A stretch of DNA of 64,000 nt from Eudorina sp. 2006-703-Eu-15. Lineage: Eukaryota > Chlorophyta > Chlorophyceae > Chlamydomonadales > Volvocaceae. This document shows positions 34,635 through 46,477 of this stretch, one piece after another. The notes below the pieces were generated by a model. It had not been told where the DNA came from and ran no database searches. It was given only the letters and a program-made list of their open reading frames with translations. The first letter of the stretch is position 1. The number at the start of each line of letters is the position of its first letter. Made by a program: the position numbers and the translations under genes. The stretch covers positions 62,001 through 126,000 of the forward strand of contig BDSI01000064.1 of assembly GCA_003117195.1 (NCBI GenBank), written 5' to 3'.

Positions 34635-35108
34635 TCATTCTGGATGCGGGCAGGATGGGTATGCGAGGGACAATAGTTTAGATGAGAGTTGTCATGTGTG
34701 AGCTCGGATTGACATGATTATGTAATGTAGGTGCACAGTTGAACGGAATCACGGACGCCCACCGCGCTATTTTGACTGCAGTGGATTGACTATCCTGCGT
34801 CAGGATGCACCGCCGCACATGCTACTTGACATTTTTGGTGTGCTTGCGGACACGGAAGCTTGTGTGGGTGATATCACATCTTCAGCCCAGCGGCGGTTTT
34901 ACTGCGGCGCTGCAGTTGGAACTTGTAAGAATAATGTGTTGCATCCATTCAGTAAAACGCCGCGTGGCACTACCGTAGCTGCTCCGTTACAGATCCGGGG
35001 CATAGCCATGATCTGCCGTGGGTGCCCGACGGAAAATTCTCAGGAATTCCTCGCCTTGAGAGGGCTGCGGACACCACATTCCGCCTCCATAGGGCTGCGG
35101 AGATCACA

Positions 35109-35138
35109 GTCCGCGTATAACGTTCACTCATTCATTCC
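35109..35138 (+). repeat. Dispersed repeat end with ATTC-type tail, copy 3 (diverged)
   Basis: GTCCGCGTATAACGTTC followed by ACTCATTCATTCC; related to the copies at 691 and 14386 with two or three changes in the core. Confidence 0.4.
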
Positions 35139-35768
35139 GCTTTGAAAGGGTTGCGGAGACCACCCTCATGGGGAAATCATCAGCAGATTGGGACCTGCAG
35201 GGAGATTTGGCGGTCGCCATCTGCGTGTTGTTATGCTCACACACGCGAATTCTCGCACACGTCACATGTAGCTCCATCCGCAAGGGAAAGGTATCTGCTG
35301 GGGAACGGTGCTCAGCCCGGACTAAGTGTCGGGTGCTTGCGAATTTACTGGGGCGGTCGACCGGCATGGCTGGTCAACAGGCTTCTTGGCTGATGTCCTC
35401 GGCAGACAATGTGGTCCAAATAGCAGCGTCAAGCGGCTGCAATTACACGCCCGAAATTCATATTTATGTCCTCGGAATGTCGGAAAGTTGCCCTGGGCTG
35501 CCCAACCACAAACCGTTCGCATCGCGATCAACCGCTGAGCATTCAACGACCATCGATGACATGTTATATTGTTTAACACTTCAGAGCCCCTGTTCTCAGC
35601 TGCAAGGACGACATCGTAGTGGATCCATAATCTGGCGGTCATCAATGACATTCGGTTTCCGGAACTTGCTTGTTGGTGTGTTGAGAACGTAACATGACTA
35701 TGTCAGTTTACCAATTCACATCAATCCGTTTATTCTGAAGGCATTATTACACGTTTCCTTCAAACAAC

Positions 35769-38700
35769 ATGAGCGACTCAGACTCGCGTATCCCAGGCCA
35801 TCTAAGCGCCAGGGCTGCTCGTGCGATTAGACCAGCGCTGTCTTATTTCAAGGCATTTATGGAAGCTCAGTCACGACAATGGTCTCCCGAGGACCCTGAC
35901 GGGAACATCATCCTCTCCGTCGCCGAGAACCGGCTTACTTCAGACATGGTCAAGGTGCGTTCTACATCCGCAGCCAACATTTTTTTGGTATCCCTGATCT
36001 GAACGACAGGTCATATTGTGCCAGCGCTATTCCTCGGCCGGCCTATGTACGCCGGCTGCTTACATGGCTAGCCCCAGGGGGTGCACGTGCACGCCGGCTG
36101 CCGGCACAGGCCTGCACAGCTATCCAAGTGGGGTGCAAGTTTGCCAAAATCCGCAAGCGCCGGGATGCAATCAGGTGCAATGTGGACGTGTCGTACACCT
36201 GGGTTGCAGATAGTGCACCGAGGTTCCGGAGTAGTGCTGTCCGACAGGACAGACATGTGCCAAACATACTCACCAGTGCTCTCGGTGACCCGCGATCCTT
36301 TGACCGCGATCCTTTGACCGCGGCACAACCCTCTGGTCGTCACCCTTCCAGGAGCGGCTCAGCCGATCGGCTGCGGATTTCCCCGAGGAGGCGCTGTGCT
36401 ACCAGGTACGGCCCGGGGTTAGGAAGAAAACAGCTCGGTACGGCCCGGGGTTACAAAGAAAACAGCTCGGTACGACCCGGGGTGTACCGTTGAGGGCGGT
36501 AACGTGGGGCACCAGCCACCCGGACGCTCCGGTTGGGGGAGCAGACAGCCGGCCGCCACCAGCCGGACAATCACAGGTGCTAACGCTTGACACGTTACCC
36601 GCGGCTCAGGTTCTCTGATACACGTGAACAGGCAGTTCCGGTCCGTTGTTGTGCTGACGTGGCAGGGAGGTCGCGACCCACATCATATACACCCTAGGAC
36701 GCGTAGTCCCGTACACGGACGGCGAATCAGGGGATCACCCACAGTGAAACACCCCACAGGACGCGGTGTAATGGCTGTATTGCGTCCTGGGTTCGCAGCG
36801 AGTGGTGCATAGATCGTTTCGGCGACGAGTAAGCGCCTTCACAGTCCCACCCTGACCCACCCCTAGGGATCCCAGCGACCGACACCCCCACCCCCACAAT
36901 CATCGGGGTCGTTCTGCGGGTTTATTTATTTTTCTCAATTTAACCCCCACAATCATCGGTTCCCCAATCCTTACCCCACAATCATCGTGTTACCTTGCTA
37001 AACACACCGACCCACACCGACATGCACACACCCACCCACACCCAAATCCACACCCAAACCCACACAGGACATGCGCGGACTGCCCCGGCTGCGTCAGGCG
37101 CTCGCGCGGTTGTTGGAGGACACGTTCATGCAGGTGGGTGGGTCTGTGTTCTGTGGGTATGCATGTGCGTGTCGGAGGTGCCGTGCAGTGTGCGTCATCT
37201 TTAGAGTTTACGTTGCACTCTGCCAGCGGCTCGAGAAGCTCCTGCAGCTCTCATGGTACTGCAGCGGGTGTGGTGGTCTGCGGGCCACGCGCGTGGAGGC
37301 GAGGGCCTCTTGCGGCTTGGTGGACGTCAAGGGGAGTCGCACCGCGAAGGGCAAACGTGGAGCGGTCCCCCGTGCCACCCAGGTCGTAGGGCCCCACAAG
37401 CGCCACCGCGCTCGTCCCGGCCGGCTCTGCGCTGTTGTGGTGCGCATCCCAATCCGGCACCGAGGACCGCGGTACATCGGTTTCCCTCCCTCCTGGCTGC
37501 CCGGCTGACACCCCCCTCCCCCGCCGCTGATGGCCCCACAGGGCATCTCTGTTGACCCGGACCAGCTGTCGGTCAGCGCGGGTGTGGGGGCCATCATCGA
37601 GAACCTCTTCCACTGCATTGCGGGCCCAGGTGGGTGGCTGGGTCTGCGGGCCCAGGCGGGGGATCCGTGGCCCGGGTGAGTCGCTAGGGTGACTCGTATG
37701 TGTAGCAGCGGCTGAGGAGCGGTTCATGTTCTCAAGGTGGGCTGCCGCCTGTCTGTCGCGCGACCCCTAGGGGGGGGGCCTGCGCCTTGCGGCGGCTCGC
37801 GCCGAGAGATCCTCACCCGGCGCATGCCGCACTGTGCTACGGGGCACGTGCTCCTCAGGGACGTGCCAGTCCCCGCGCACCTGACTGCAACATTGGGTTT
37901 CGCCGCACGACCCCGCCTGCACCCGTGCGTCGCGCTTACCCGGCACCTGGCGCACTGGGGTGGGTGGCGTGTGGTGGAGTCCTTCCCTCGTGACCCCACC
38001 GCGCTCGCCGCCGTTGAACCGGGTCCCGCCGCCGGACTGCCGGTCCGATTCGGGCAACCAGATCCTCCTAGGAGGGGGTCTGTGCAGTACCGTATTTGGA
38101 GATAGGAGGTTGAATCGTCCCTGCCTGACCGCCGCAGGGGATGTCGTACTCATACCTGCGCCGTACTACCCGGCTTTCGACAACGACCTGCAAGTGAAGT
38201 GCGCCGTGCGGCCCGTGCCGTTCGAGCTGGACGAGGACCGACCCGTGGGTCCGCAGCTGGACGCGGCGGCGGAGGCGGCCGCGGCCGAGGACGCGGACGG
38301 CGGTGCCGGCGGGCGGCGGCGGGTGGCGGCGCTGCTGTACACCTCCCCCAACAACCCCCTGGGGATCATGTACCGCCGGGAAACCATTGTGGAGATGCTG
38401 CGGTGGTGTCTGACCCGCCGGGTGCACCTGGTCAGGTGTGTGGAGGGGGTAAAGGAAATCGACCGAGATATTCGAACTGCGCTGCCGCGGAAAATGGCTC
38501 ACCCGGGGGCCAGAGCACATCTGGGCGGTGCTCCGCTCAGGGCACACTCGGTCAGATGTCGGGAAGGGCCGGCGGCGAGGCAAAAGAGAGTGCGGAAAGG
38601 AGCTCGGCATCGGCGGCACTTCGAGTGGAGTGCGCTCAGAGGCGGAGGCAGAGGCGCGGAGGTCTGCGCGGGAGATGGCCGTGGATGGCGCTCCCGCGTT

Positions 38701-41700
38701 CGCCAGCCGACGTCCAGCTTCGGTGGTTCAGTCATGGCTCATGGGGGTTTTCATGGGGGTTTCCAAGTCAGGCCTCGCCGGGCAGCGGTACGGTTCAAGA
38801 TCCTGCCGTACCGTTTTCCTTTTGAGGGCCCGGTACAGGGCCGCTGGTGCCCAAGCCCGGTACAGGGCCGCTGGTGCCCAAGCCCCCTGGAGCCTTGCAG
38901 ACCCCGCCCCCATTCCACGCACGATCTTCATGGAACTCGCGTGTGTGTGTGTGCGTGTGTAAACGATAACTGTATGCGTGTATAAAAGATAACTGTATGC
39001 GTGTATGTTGTGTTTGTGTGTCCTGGCGTCGTGTGAAGCCCATTTACACGCCCGCCTCCCCGCTGGTCGTCGCCACCCCGCCTGCGCCTCTCTTACGCCC
39101 AGTGACGAGATCTACGGCAACAGCGTGTTTGCGGACGGCAAGACCTTCACGAGCGCGGAGGTGATCGCCCGGCAGGAGGCGGCGGGTGAGAGGCCGCAGG
39201 CGGGGCGCGCGCATGGGTGTGTGTGTTGCTTAGGCAGGCAGAACAGGAGTGCGTGAAGTGCATGGGCGGAGTAGCGCATGGGTGTGTGTAAAGATAACTG
39301 AGCCGCGCCACATGGGTGTGCATGTGTGTTAAGAAATGCAGCCCGCCCGCCCGCCCCAACCCACACATGGGTGTGTGTGTGTGCCTGCCCTCGGCTGACG
39401 CTGTTCCGCTTCGTGTGAAGGCGGCGGGTGCTTGCTGGTCATGCCTGCTGAGCGGGCAAGGCATGGCAGTCCGTTGTTCCTATCCCATCGTGGTGTGTTT
39501 CCCTTCTCAACCCCTCTTCCTCCTCCTCTTCCTCCTCCTCCGCCGCCTCCGCCCCCTTCTCAACCCCTCCTCCCCCTCCTCCTCCTGCTGCTTCCCACTA
39601 GAGCCCCAACATGTCGCCGTTGTGTCATCGGATGGGCAGCCCCAGTCCCCCACAGCCCTGCTTTCCTGCCCCTCCATTGCTGCCCTCGTCCTTCGCCCCT
39701 CGCCCCGCGTCCTTCGCCCCTCGCCCCGCGTCCCGCATCCCGCGTCCCGGGCGCGCAGGCCTGCCCCACTCGGAGCGGCTCGCCGACCTGCACCACGTGG
39801 TGTGGGGCATGTCCAAGGACATGTGCGCCTCCGGGCTGCGCTGCGGCTGCCTGCACACCAGGAACCACCACCTCTGCAAGGTGAGCGAAAAGGCGTACGG
39901 TATACGGCATGTTTAACTGGACTGCGCTGGTCGGCCGCGTCCCGCGGAAAGGTCAACGACAACGGCGGCAACGACCGACTGGAAGAAGCTTTCGGCTGCT
40001 GAGCTTGTGCCTGGCTCAGCTGGCCTCCCGAGCCTCTCGCAACCCAACCCCCTCACCCCCAACCTCATCCCCCTTGAGTTAATCGAAGACAGCGAAACCG
40101 CAAATGGGGTCCCCGGGTTGGCAGCAGTTGTCGAAGCCCCTCATCCCCAACCACATCCCGGTCTTCTGTTACCCTCCTCCTGCCCTCCCCCCAGGCCTTG
40201 GATAACCTGGGCTACTTCTGCGCGGTGGCCAACCCCGTGCAGTGGGCGCTCATACACGCGCTGGAGGACAAGGACTGGCTGGCGGCGTTCCTGGCCACGA
40301 ACCGAGCGCGGCTCAAGTCGTCGTACGACAAGCTTGAAGGTGGGCTCCATGGCGGTGCCCGTCACGTGGTGCAACGTCGCCGCTGCTGAGATTCTGCCTT
40401 CGCAGCATCTTGGATCTTGGATTTGAGATCTTGGATCTTGCCGTATCAGCTAGCTGTGGGTGCGGCAGTGACGCATGGCACCACGTGTGTCGCTGCCCTG
40501 TGCGAACGCCGCCGTCGGGATGTACGGAAGTCGGCGCCGTTGCGCTTCCGACGGTTGAGGGTGGATCGGGGGTGGTGATTGAGAGGAAGACACGAACCAA
40601 TCGGGCCAGCGAGGTGGGGCCCCTCGTCAGCACCTGCTGTGACCTGCATCAGCACTGGATCCCTCTGGGTTTCCTTCACGTCGTCATGCCCACGCGAGCA
40701 TGTGTATGTGGGTTAGTTGATTAGTTGGTTAGTAAATTGGATGGCTAGTTGCGCTTCGGCACACCTGGAAAAATACAGAGAAGAGCAGCCTGGACCCCCG
40801 CGCAGGGATGACCGGGGGGTTACCGTATGTGTGTGTATGTGATTGTACAATGGGTTAAGTGGACGCGGCGTCCCTCCCTTTCCGTCCTCCCCCCGCAGCT
40901 GCACTGGTGCAGGCGGGGATCCCCCACATCCAGGCGGACAGCGCCATGTTCTGCTGGGTGGACCTCAGGTGGGTGGGGGCGGGTGGAGGGGCGCAGGGGC
41001 CTGGGCGGGCGAGGGTGAGGGCGGAGGAGATCCGGAAGGGCATTTGGATGACGTTTGTGGGGTCAGTTGTAAACTTGTAATACTTTGCCGTTCATTCATT
41101 ACTTCATTAGTGAGGGAGCGCCTCCTGCTGATGTTTTTATGCGGGTGCTCGTGCTCGTGCTGCTGTGGCGATCGCGTACGCTGTGGGTGCGCGGCTGCAG
41201 CGCTCCGGCTTTCAGACGCCGGGCCGGGCCGGAGCTGTTCCTGAGTCAGCTCGTTGCCGCCCTGCGCGCCGATGTCCATCACCCTCCCTCCTGCTCTTCA
41301 TGACACTCGCCATGGTCCCTGGTGCCCCCGCCCTTGGGCTTCCGGGCCGTGCAGAGCCTGGCTGCCCGAGAAGAGCTGGGCGGGCGAGGCGCAGCTCTGG
41401 GAGGAGATGTGCCAGGACTGCCGGGTGCTGCTGACACCAGGTGGGTTTGCCGTACCGTACGGTACCGCGTGCGACCTGGGGAGCGAAGCCCCCGCAAGCA
41501 TGGGTGGATGGGCCCTTTGATGGGGCAGAAGTGCGTCGCCCTTCCCGGACGTGACGCGGCAAGCACCCTTCGCTTGGGAGGCCGATAGGGGTCCTCCCGC
41601 CCTACCCTGTCCGCTGCCCTCCGCCCCTCATTTTATTGTGGCTTCCTGGGAGTGTAGACTTCAGGACGGCAGACTGGTAGGAGTGTAGACTTTAGGACGG

Positions 41701-41988
41701 CAGACTGGTTGGATTAACCGAAGGGAGATGCACCAAGAAGCCACAACCCTTGAGACTACGCGATACCGCACTTTCCCTGAGCCCAGCCCTGCAACCTTTT
41801 CCGCGTTTCCTGCTGCAGGCGACCAGTGCCACGCCTCCGAGCCCGGCTTCTTCCGCGTCTGCTGGGCCTGGATGCCGGGCGACGCGCTGCCCGTGGCGGT
41901 GCAGCGCCTCGCGAAACACTTCGGCGGCCGCAGCGCGACCGCTGCGTCCGAGGTGCAGGAGACGTCCGCGGAGCTGGGGCAACAGTAG
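35769..41988 (+). CDS. ACC-synthase-like PLP-dependent aminotransferase (class I/II)
   Basis: Exons 35769-35954, 36352-36405, 37068-37133, 37542-37629, 38138-38435, 39103-39185, 39759-39880, 40195-40339, 40899-40968, 41355-41440 and 41819-41988 keep frame and give 455 residues. Fold type I PLP enzyme. Visible marks: SVAENRL (Glu53, the ACC-synthase-type Glu), APYYPAFDNDL, TSPNNPLG, SDEIY (231-235, Asp and Tyr holding PLP), MSKD with the Schiff-base lysine Lys278, MFCWVDLR, and EPGFFRVCWAWM with the carboxylate-binding Arg. The set is closest to plant ACC synthases (ethylene precursor synthesis). However, the ACS Tyr of QDYHGLP is Met82 here (QDMRGLP), so the true reaction could be transamination or C-S lysis instead. 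No transit peptide is obvious, so it is probably cytosolic. A TGTAA lies at 42577-42581. Confidence 0.85.
36405..36482. repeat. 32-bp tandem repeat starting at a splice donor (aminotransferase intron 2)
   Basis: Units begin GGTACGGCCCGGGGTTA at 36405 and 36437, and GGTACGACCCGGGG at 36469. The first copy contains the real donor of the exon ending at 36405, so the donor sequence itself is repeated. Confidence 0.8.
38831..38884. repeat. 27-bp tandem duplication in aminotransferase intron 5
   Basis: The unit CGGTACAGGGCCGCTGGTGC plus seven more bases occurs twice without mismatch. Confidence 0.8.
40084..40106 (-). repeat. Dispersed GCGGTTTCGCTGTCTT repeat, copy in aminotransferase intron 7
   Basis: The minus strand reads GCGGTTTCGCTGTCTTCGAT, the left half of the dispersed family; the TTGACA half is lost. 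Confidence 0.4.
41089..41108 (+). repeat. Dispersed repeat tail (ATTC-type), copy 4, partial
   Basis: CCGTTCATTCATTACTTCAT retains only the tail of the repeat seen at 691. It lies in an intron of the aminotransferase gene. Confidence 0.3.
41650..41712. repeat. 32-bp tandem duplication in the last aminotransferase intron
   Basis: GAGTGTAGACTTCAGGACGG... is repeated once with a single C/T difference. Confidence 0.8.
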
Positions 41989-44222
41989 CTGTAACTACAG
42001 TAGCTGGTAGCAGCTACCTCGGGCTGTAGCAGCCGCCTCTGGCCCCCGTACGTACACCCGTCGCCCCCACCCACACAGCCCATCACCGGCGCTTCAAGCA
42101 CCGTTGTCAGACGGACGGACGGACGGACCTGCCTTCCGCAAAGGAGCCCAGATGCCCAGTGGTCGACTTGGCCGCCGCCGGCTCATGGGGGCGGGCCAGA
42201 GGTGCCCTTCCCTCCTCCTGCTGGTGCTGCCGGGCCCCCCGGGTCAGCCTCGCCGACAGGAAGTCGCCGACTGACAGGTCATATGAGGTGCTGCGCTACG
42301 GACCCGGCGGAGATGAGGTGGTGCCGCCCCCTGTGGCGCTGGCTCCCAATGCCTGGGCCGGGCCGGGCCCGGGGCCGGGGATGGCTGTACCTAGCTATAC
42401 CTAACTGCCGTCAGTCAGGAGAGATCGAGGCACAGAAAGAGAGACAAGAGACAGACAGAGAGCAGGGCGCCATTTGAAATTGGTACAGAGGTGTCCGCGC
42501 ACACTGGCAAGCGTCGTGGCTCCACATCCTCGTGACCGCGTGACAAACAAACCTGCTGCAGAGCCGGGATGTCACATGTAAGGCTGGCCGTACGTCATTT
42601 CTTTATTCACGCGTGCCGTAGTCTGGGACAACGTGATCGCGCGGGCGTTTCGGGGTCGTGGCTGGGGGGAGGGGGGTTGCTGCCGCAGCGGGAGGTCCCT
42701 CTGCGGGGTGACGTACCACACTAAACTTTCATGTGATCATGTCTGTTGGTGGTGCGGTGGAGCGCGGCGCCCATTGTAGCCCCTTACGACTGGGTTTAGG
42801 CTTTCGGGTGACCTACCACGCCGTACGTCACCCCTTGATCGGCGCGGCGCAGCGCATGCACTTGGCTGCACACGCTGCTGACGAGAGAGCGGTCGCAGGC
42901 GCCCGTGCTGATACGTCTCGTTGGGACCGATTCTTGCACAAGGGGCGCAAGCTCTCTCTGTGCGGCTGAACATGTGGACTCGGCTTATTGTCGCCGATGC
43001 CTGATCCTCTCACAGCAAATGTCATTACAGCTTGGTGTCCACAAGGACATCTGAGTTTTGCACAACCCGAGACAGGATGTCATGAAGTGCCTAGCACAGG
43101 AGATCGGGGATGCGATCGTGTAACGCAAGAAGGCCATCAGATAAAGGCGGCCGGAGTGCGTTTGAAACGCCAGGCGTCTGCGGACTGAGCCAACACACCT
43201 CGCCAAGCATCCACACATACGGTAGCACACCCACACACACCCACGCGGGGGGGAGTGCGATTCCCTGCGGCATCGTTCCCTCGAGGCCCGGTGGAAACAC
43301 CTGGCGATCCTGAGAGCTGCAAGCTGCCGACGGCTGTCAGAAATAATGGTTCTCCCAGACCTGCATCTTCATTGTCCGAGCTCCGAGACCGAGACCCCTC
43401 ACGACCCCTCATGGACAACGATAACCAAGAAACGTGTTGCGGGCAGGCGCCACACACGCGGGGTTGGCACGTGTGGTGGACCCCCCGCGAGCAGGACCGC
43501 AGGCGCGGCGTCCGGAAGCACATCCTGCCCGCACAACAAAGCAGACAAGGGGTACAATCGCCTAACGGTTGGAACCAAGGACGGCACCTTCCTTTTTCAA
43601 CGCACGCTCACAGACATGAAGCGCCGCCAGGGACGTGCCCCCTCCTCGATAAAAACGGACCGCGTAGGGACCGCGTATTACCTTGACATTCCAGTACGAA
43701 AAAACAGCGAGCTCCGCGCGCCGTTTGTTGCGCCTGGGACTGATGCCATGCAGTCTTCCACATTTAACTTATTGCACAGCTCAAGACATGTGTGGGTACG
43801 CGCCTTGAAGCTCCCGCATATGTTACCGTAGTCGTACAAATACAACATCGAATCCCAACCTGCCGAAGCGCTAACAGCTACAACCACCGCGCCCAGCAGC
43901 CGCGCGTGACCCGGTCCGGCAGTCGCAGACGAGGCGCCCCCCTGGCCCGCCCCTGGCCCACGCGGCTGCTGGTACACCTTCTCCCCCTGCTGCTGGTGTG
44001 TACCCCTTCCCTCTGCTGATGTGTTAACGATACCGTCGGCCGGCCCGTTCTGGCGCGCGCGTTGGCCGGCATCAATCCCACCATCTCGTTCGCGGCGCGA
44101 TATCGCTAAAACAAAAAGAGTCATGTTATCTCCCCATCCTAGAAGAAGCATACTTGGACCTTGGGCACCTTTTGATTTACCCCGCGGTCCAAACCCGTAC
44201 TCCTTGATCGCTGACCAGGGGC
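41989..44222. other. Intergenic region between the aminotransferase and RNase T2-A (convergent 3' ends)
   Basis: The aminotransferase 3' UTR probably ends after the TGTAA at 42577-42581. No coding frame in the 2.2 kb showed a known motif. A small ACGG-repeat run lies near 42113-42128. Confidence 0.5.
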
Positions 44223-46477
44223 CTAAGATGCAGCCACCGCTTCAGCCGCCGCCGCCGCCTTGACCTCGTCCGCGTCGGCCAACGCTGCCACGTCCGCGTC
44301 TGCGACCGCGCCGCCCCGCAGCGACTGCGACTTGAAGGGCGGTATGGTCATCTCGTCGCACCTGCCGGTCTCGTGGGAGGTATCGCAGTTGAAGGGCTGC
44401 AGGTCCTTGTCGAAACACATCCAGATCTGCACACACACGCACACACACAGGTCCTTGATAACACACACACACAGAGTGTGGTAAGTATATTGGTAACTGG
44501 TTTGGGTCGGGCGGGTTTCTTGCTATACACGCACACAGAGACCATCTCGCGGCTCAGTCAGACACACCGACCGGGTCTCTTCTCTAAACACATCGACCGG
44601 GGGAGGGCAGGCGGTGCAGCAGGGAGCCAGCACGCGGGGCGCGGCACCAGGTGCGGAACACGCGCCGCAACAGCGGGACAGCAGCGGCGCATCTCATGAT
44701 GCCGTCCGACCCGATCCGCTCGTTGGATGCGATTGCGATGCGAACCCCTCTAGCGAAGAATCGACGGATGCGGCGGGGGCCGCGGGGGGAAACGCTGATC
44801 GGAACAGGCTGTGACAGCAGTGGTGTGTGATTAGGGCGCGAGCACGTGACAGAGGCACCTGCACCTGATACGAGAGAGGGGCGGGGATAAAAAGAGTACC
44901 AGGAAATAAATCCAAGAAACGACCCGGGGCACACCCAGAATGGCGGATTTAGGGAACCCCGCTGTGCCCCGTCGCCACCCAGCCGCCCGGGCTGGGTGTG
45001 TCTGGGCTGTTTTTCTTTTTAACACACCCAGCCGCCCGGCGGTCGGTGTCCTGCTGTCCGCACCGCCCCACCCCTCCCCCGGGGCACACCTACGCACCTC
45101 GGAGAGCTGCTTGTTGTAGCAGTGTATCAGGACCCGCACGCCGAACGCCTTGTACAGCGCGTCCCGCACGTCCTGGGCGCGGTACACCCGGTTGCGGGAG
45201 GGCACGATGCCTGCGGGGCGCAGCGCGGCCTGCAGCGCGAGGGGGGCAGCGCACAGCGGGGTTATGCGAAGGGGATACAGCGGCGGCTTGGTTAATCCGG
45301 GGCGAGGGTTTGCGCCCTAGGGTGTAGGATTTACGGCCTTCGATGGGATATGAGGGGTAGGCGTGTGAGGGCCTCAAAGCTATGTAGGCCTAAAAGCTGT
45401 AGAAACGCTACGAGATGCCCGGTTAGAGGGGGGCTAGGCATAAGTTAAGCCGAAGCACTACATCGCCGAGTGCCCGCAGCATGGGTGGCGGATGGGGTTG
45501 TAAGGGGAGTCGGAACGCAGCGTCCAGGGCCCCACCGCGTGCCACCCTGCCGTGGGGCTGACCCGTTCCGATGCACTCTTGCGCGCGGGCGCCCGCGTCG
45601 CCATTATGAACGTCGTTGTGGATGCTGACAAACCCAGATCCAGATCTCATGGCTTCTGGTCCACCCGGAATTCAACTTGTCAACCCACATATCCCATATG
45701 CCGTACCGCCAGGTCGTAGCGCAGGTGCAGCTTGAGCACGTGTTTGAAGTACGAGTGCTCGGTGGGGAACACGTCCAGCGCGCAGGTGCCGTGCTTCGAC
45801 CACTCGTGCTCCCAGAACGTCTCGTCCGAGTCCTGCACGCTCGGCCACTCCTCCTCCATCTCGTCCATCAGGTCCTTGAGCTGGTCCTCATCGAACTTGT
45901 AGTCCGCGTTGCAAAACTGCGGCCACGTGCCGTCGTCGTAGTTGGGCCACAAGCCGTGGATGGTGAAGTGGTAGCTGCGGGAAGGTGAGCCGGGCGGGGG
46001 CGGGCATGGTGCCTAAGCGCGTGCGACAGTTGCGCCCAAATGCGCGTCCGAAAGTGGAAAAGCCAGAGTTGGGTTATTCAGTCAAAGTCCTGGAAACAAG
46101 TTGCGCGGGGGGCCGTCTTTACGCTTCTGGGTCTCGTTTGGAGAGCAAGGTTGGGCTGGTGATGACGTGCCCCGACTTACCTTCGGTCGGTCACCAAGGG
46201 GCACTCGTGCGTTGAGCAATACTGCCCGGCCCACTGTCTGCATTGCGTGAACAACAGCCGTGTTATCCATAGTTTTCATGGGCCTGGCCGGGACGGACCG
46301 TGCGCGATGCCAACGGCTGGCTGACCTAACAAACATGAAGTAGTCGAACTCGCGTTGGTCTTTGGGCATAGAAGACGATCCTGCGTGGCTAGACCTCAAC
46401 AATGACGACAATTGGCGTGCCCCGCTGGCGACGCAAAGGAACAAGGTCAGCCCCAGAACCCTCAAAAACAGCGCCAT
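44223..46477 (-). CDS. Secreted RNase T2 (copy A)
   Basis: Endoribonuclease of the T2/S-RNase family, cutting single-stranded RNA through 2',3'-cyclic phosphates. Minus-strand exons 46477-46326, 46237-46181, 45974-45707, 45229-45098 and 44426-44223 give 270 residues. A signal peptide (MALFLRVLGLTLFLCVASG) directs it to the secretory pathway or vacuole. The active site is intact: CAS I FTIHGLWPN with His76 and CAS II FWEHEWSKHGTC with Glu127 and His131. RQWAGQYC and ALDVFPTEHSYFKHVL are further family marks. A short Ala-rich tail (ALADADEVKAAAAAEA) ends the protein. The exon lengths 152, 57, 268 and 132 almost equal those of copy B at 49876 (152, 57, 277, 132), so the two arose by duplication and differ mainly in the last exon. 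Confidence 0.92.
44899..44944 (+). repeat. Dispersed GGCACACCCAGAA repeat, copy in RNase T2-A intron 4
   Basis: AGGAAATAAATCCAAGAAAC followed by GACCCGGGGCACACCCAGAA is similar over about 45 bases to 25248-25293 in a DBP5 intron. A weaker relative (ACACACCCAGCCCAGGCAC) lies near 51000 in an RNase T2-B intron. Confidence 0.4.

Larger units (their letters stand above)
34204..35768. other. Intergenic region between FDX3 and the aminotransferase gene
   Basis: Two TGTAA poly(A) signals for FDX3 lie at 34622-34626 and 34630-34634, giving a 3' UTR of about 0.43 kb. A locally repeated GGGCTGCGGA(C/G)A-type sequence and a third copy of the ATTC-tailed repeat occur at about 35065-35138. No gene was recognised. 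Confidence 0.5.
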
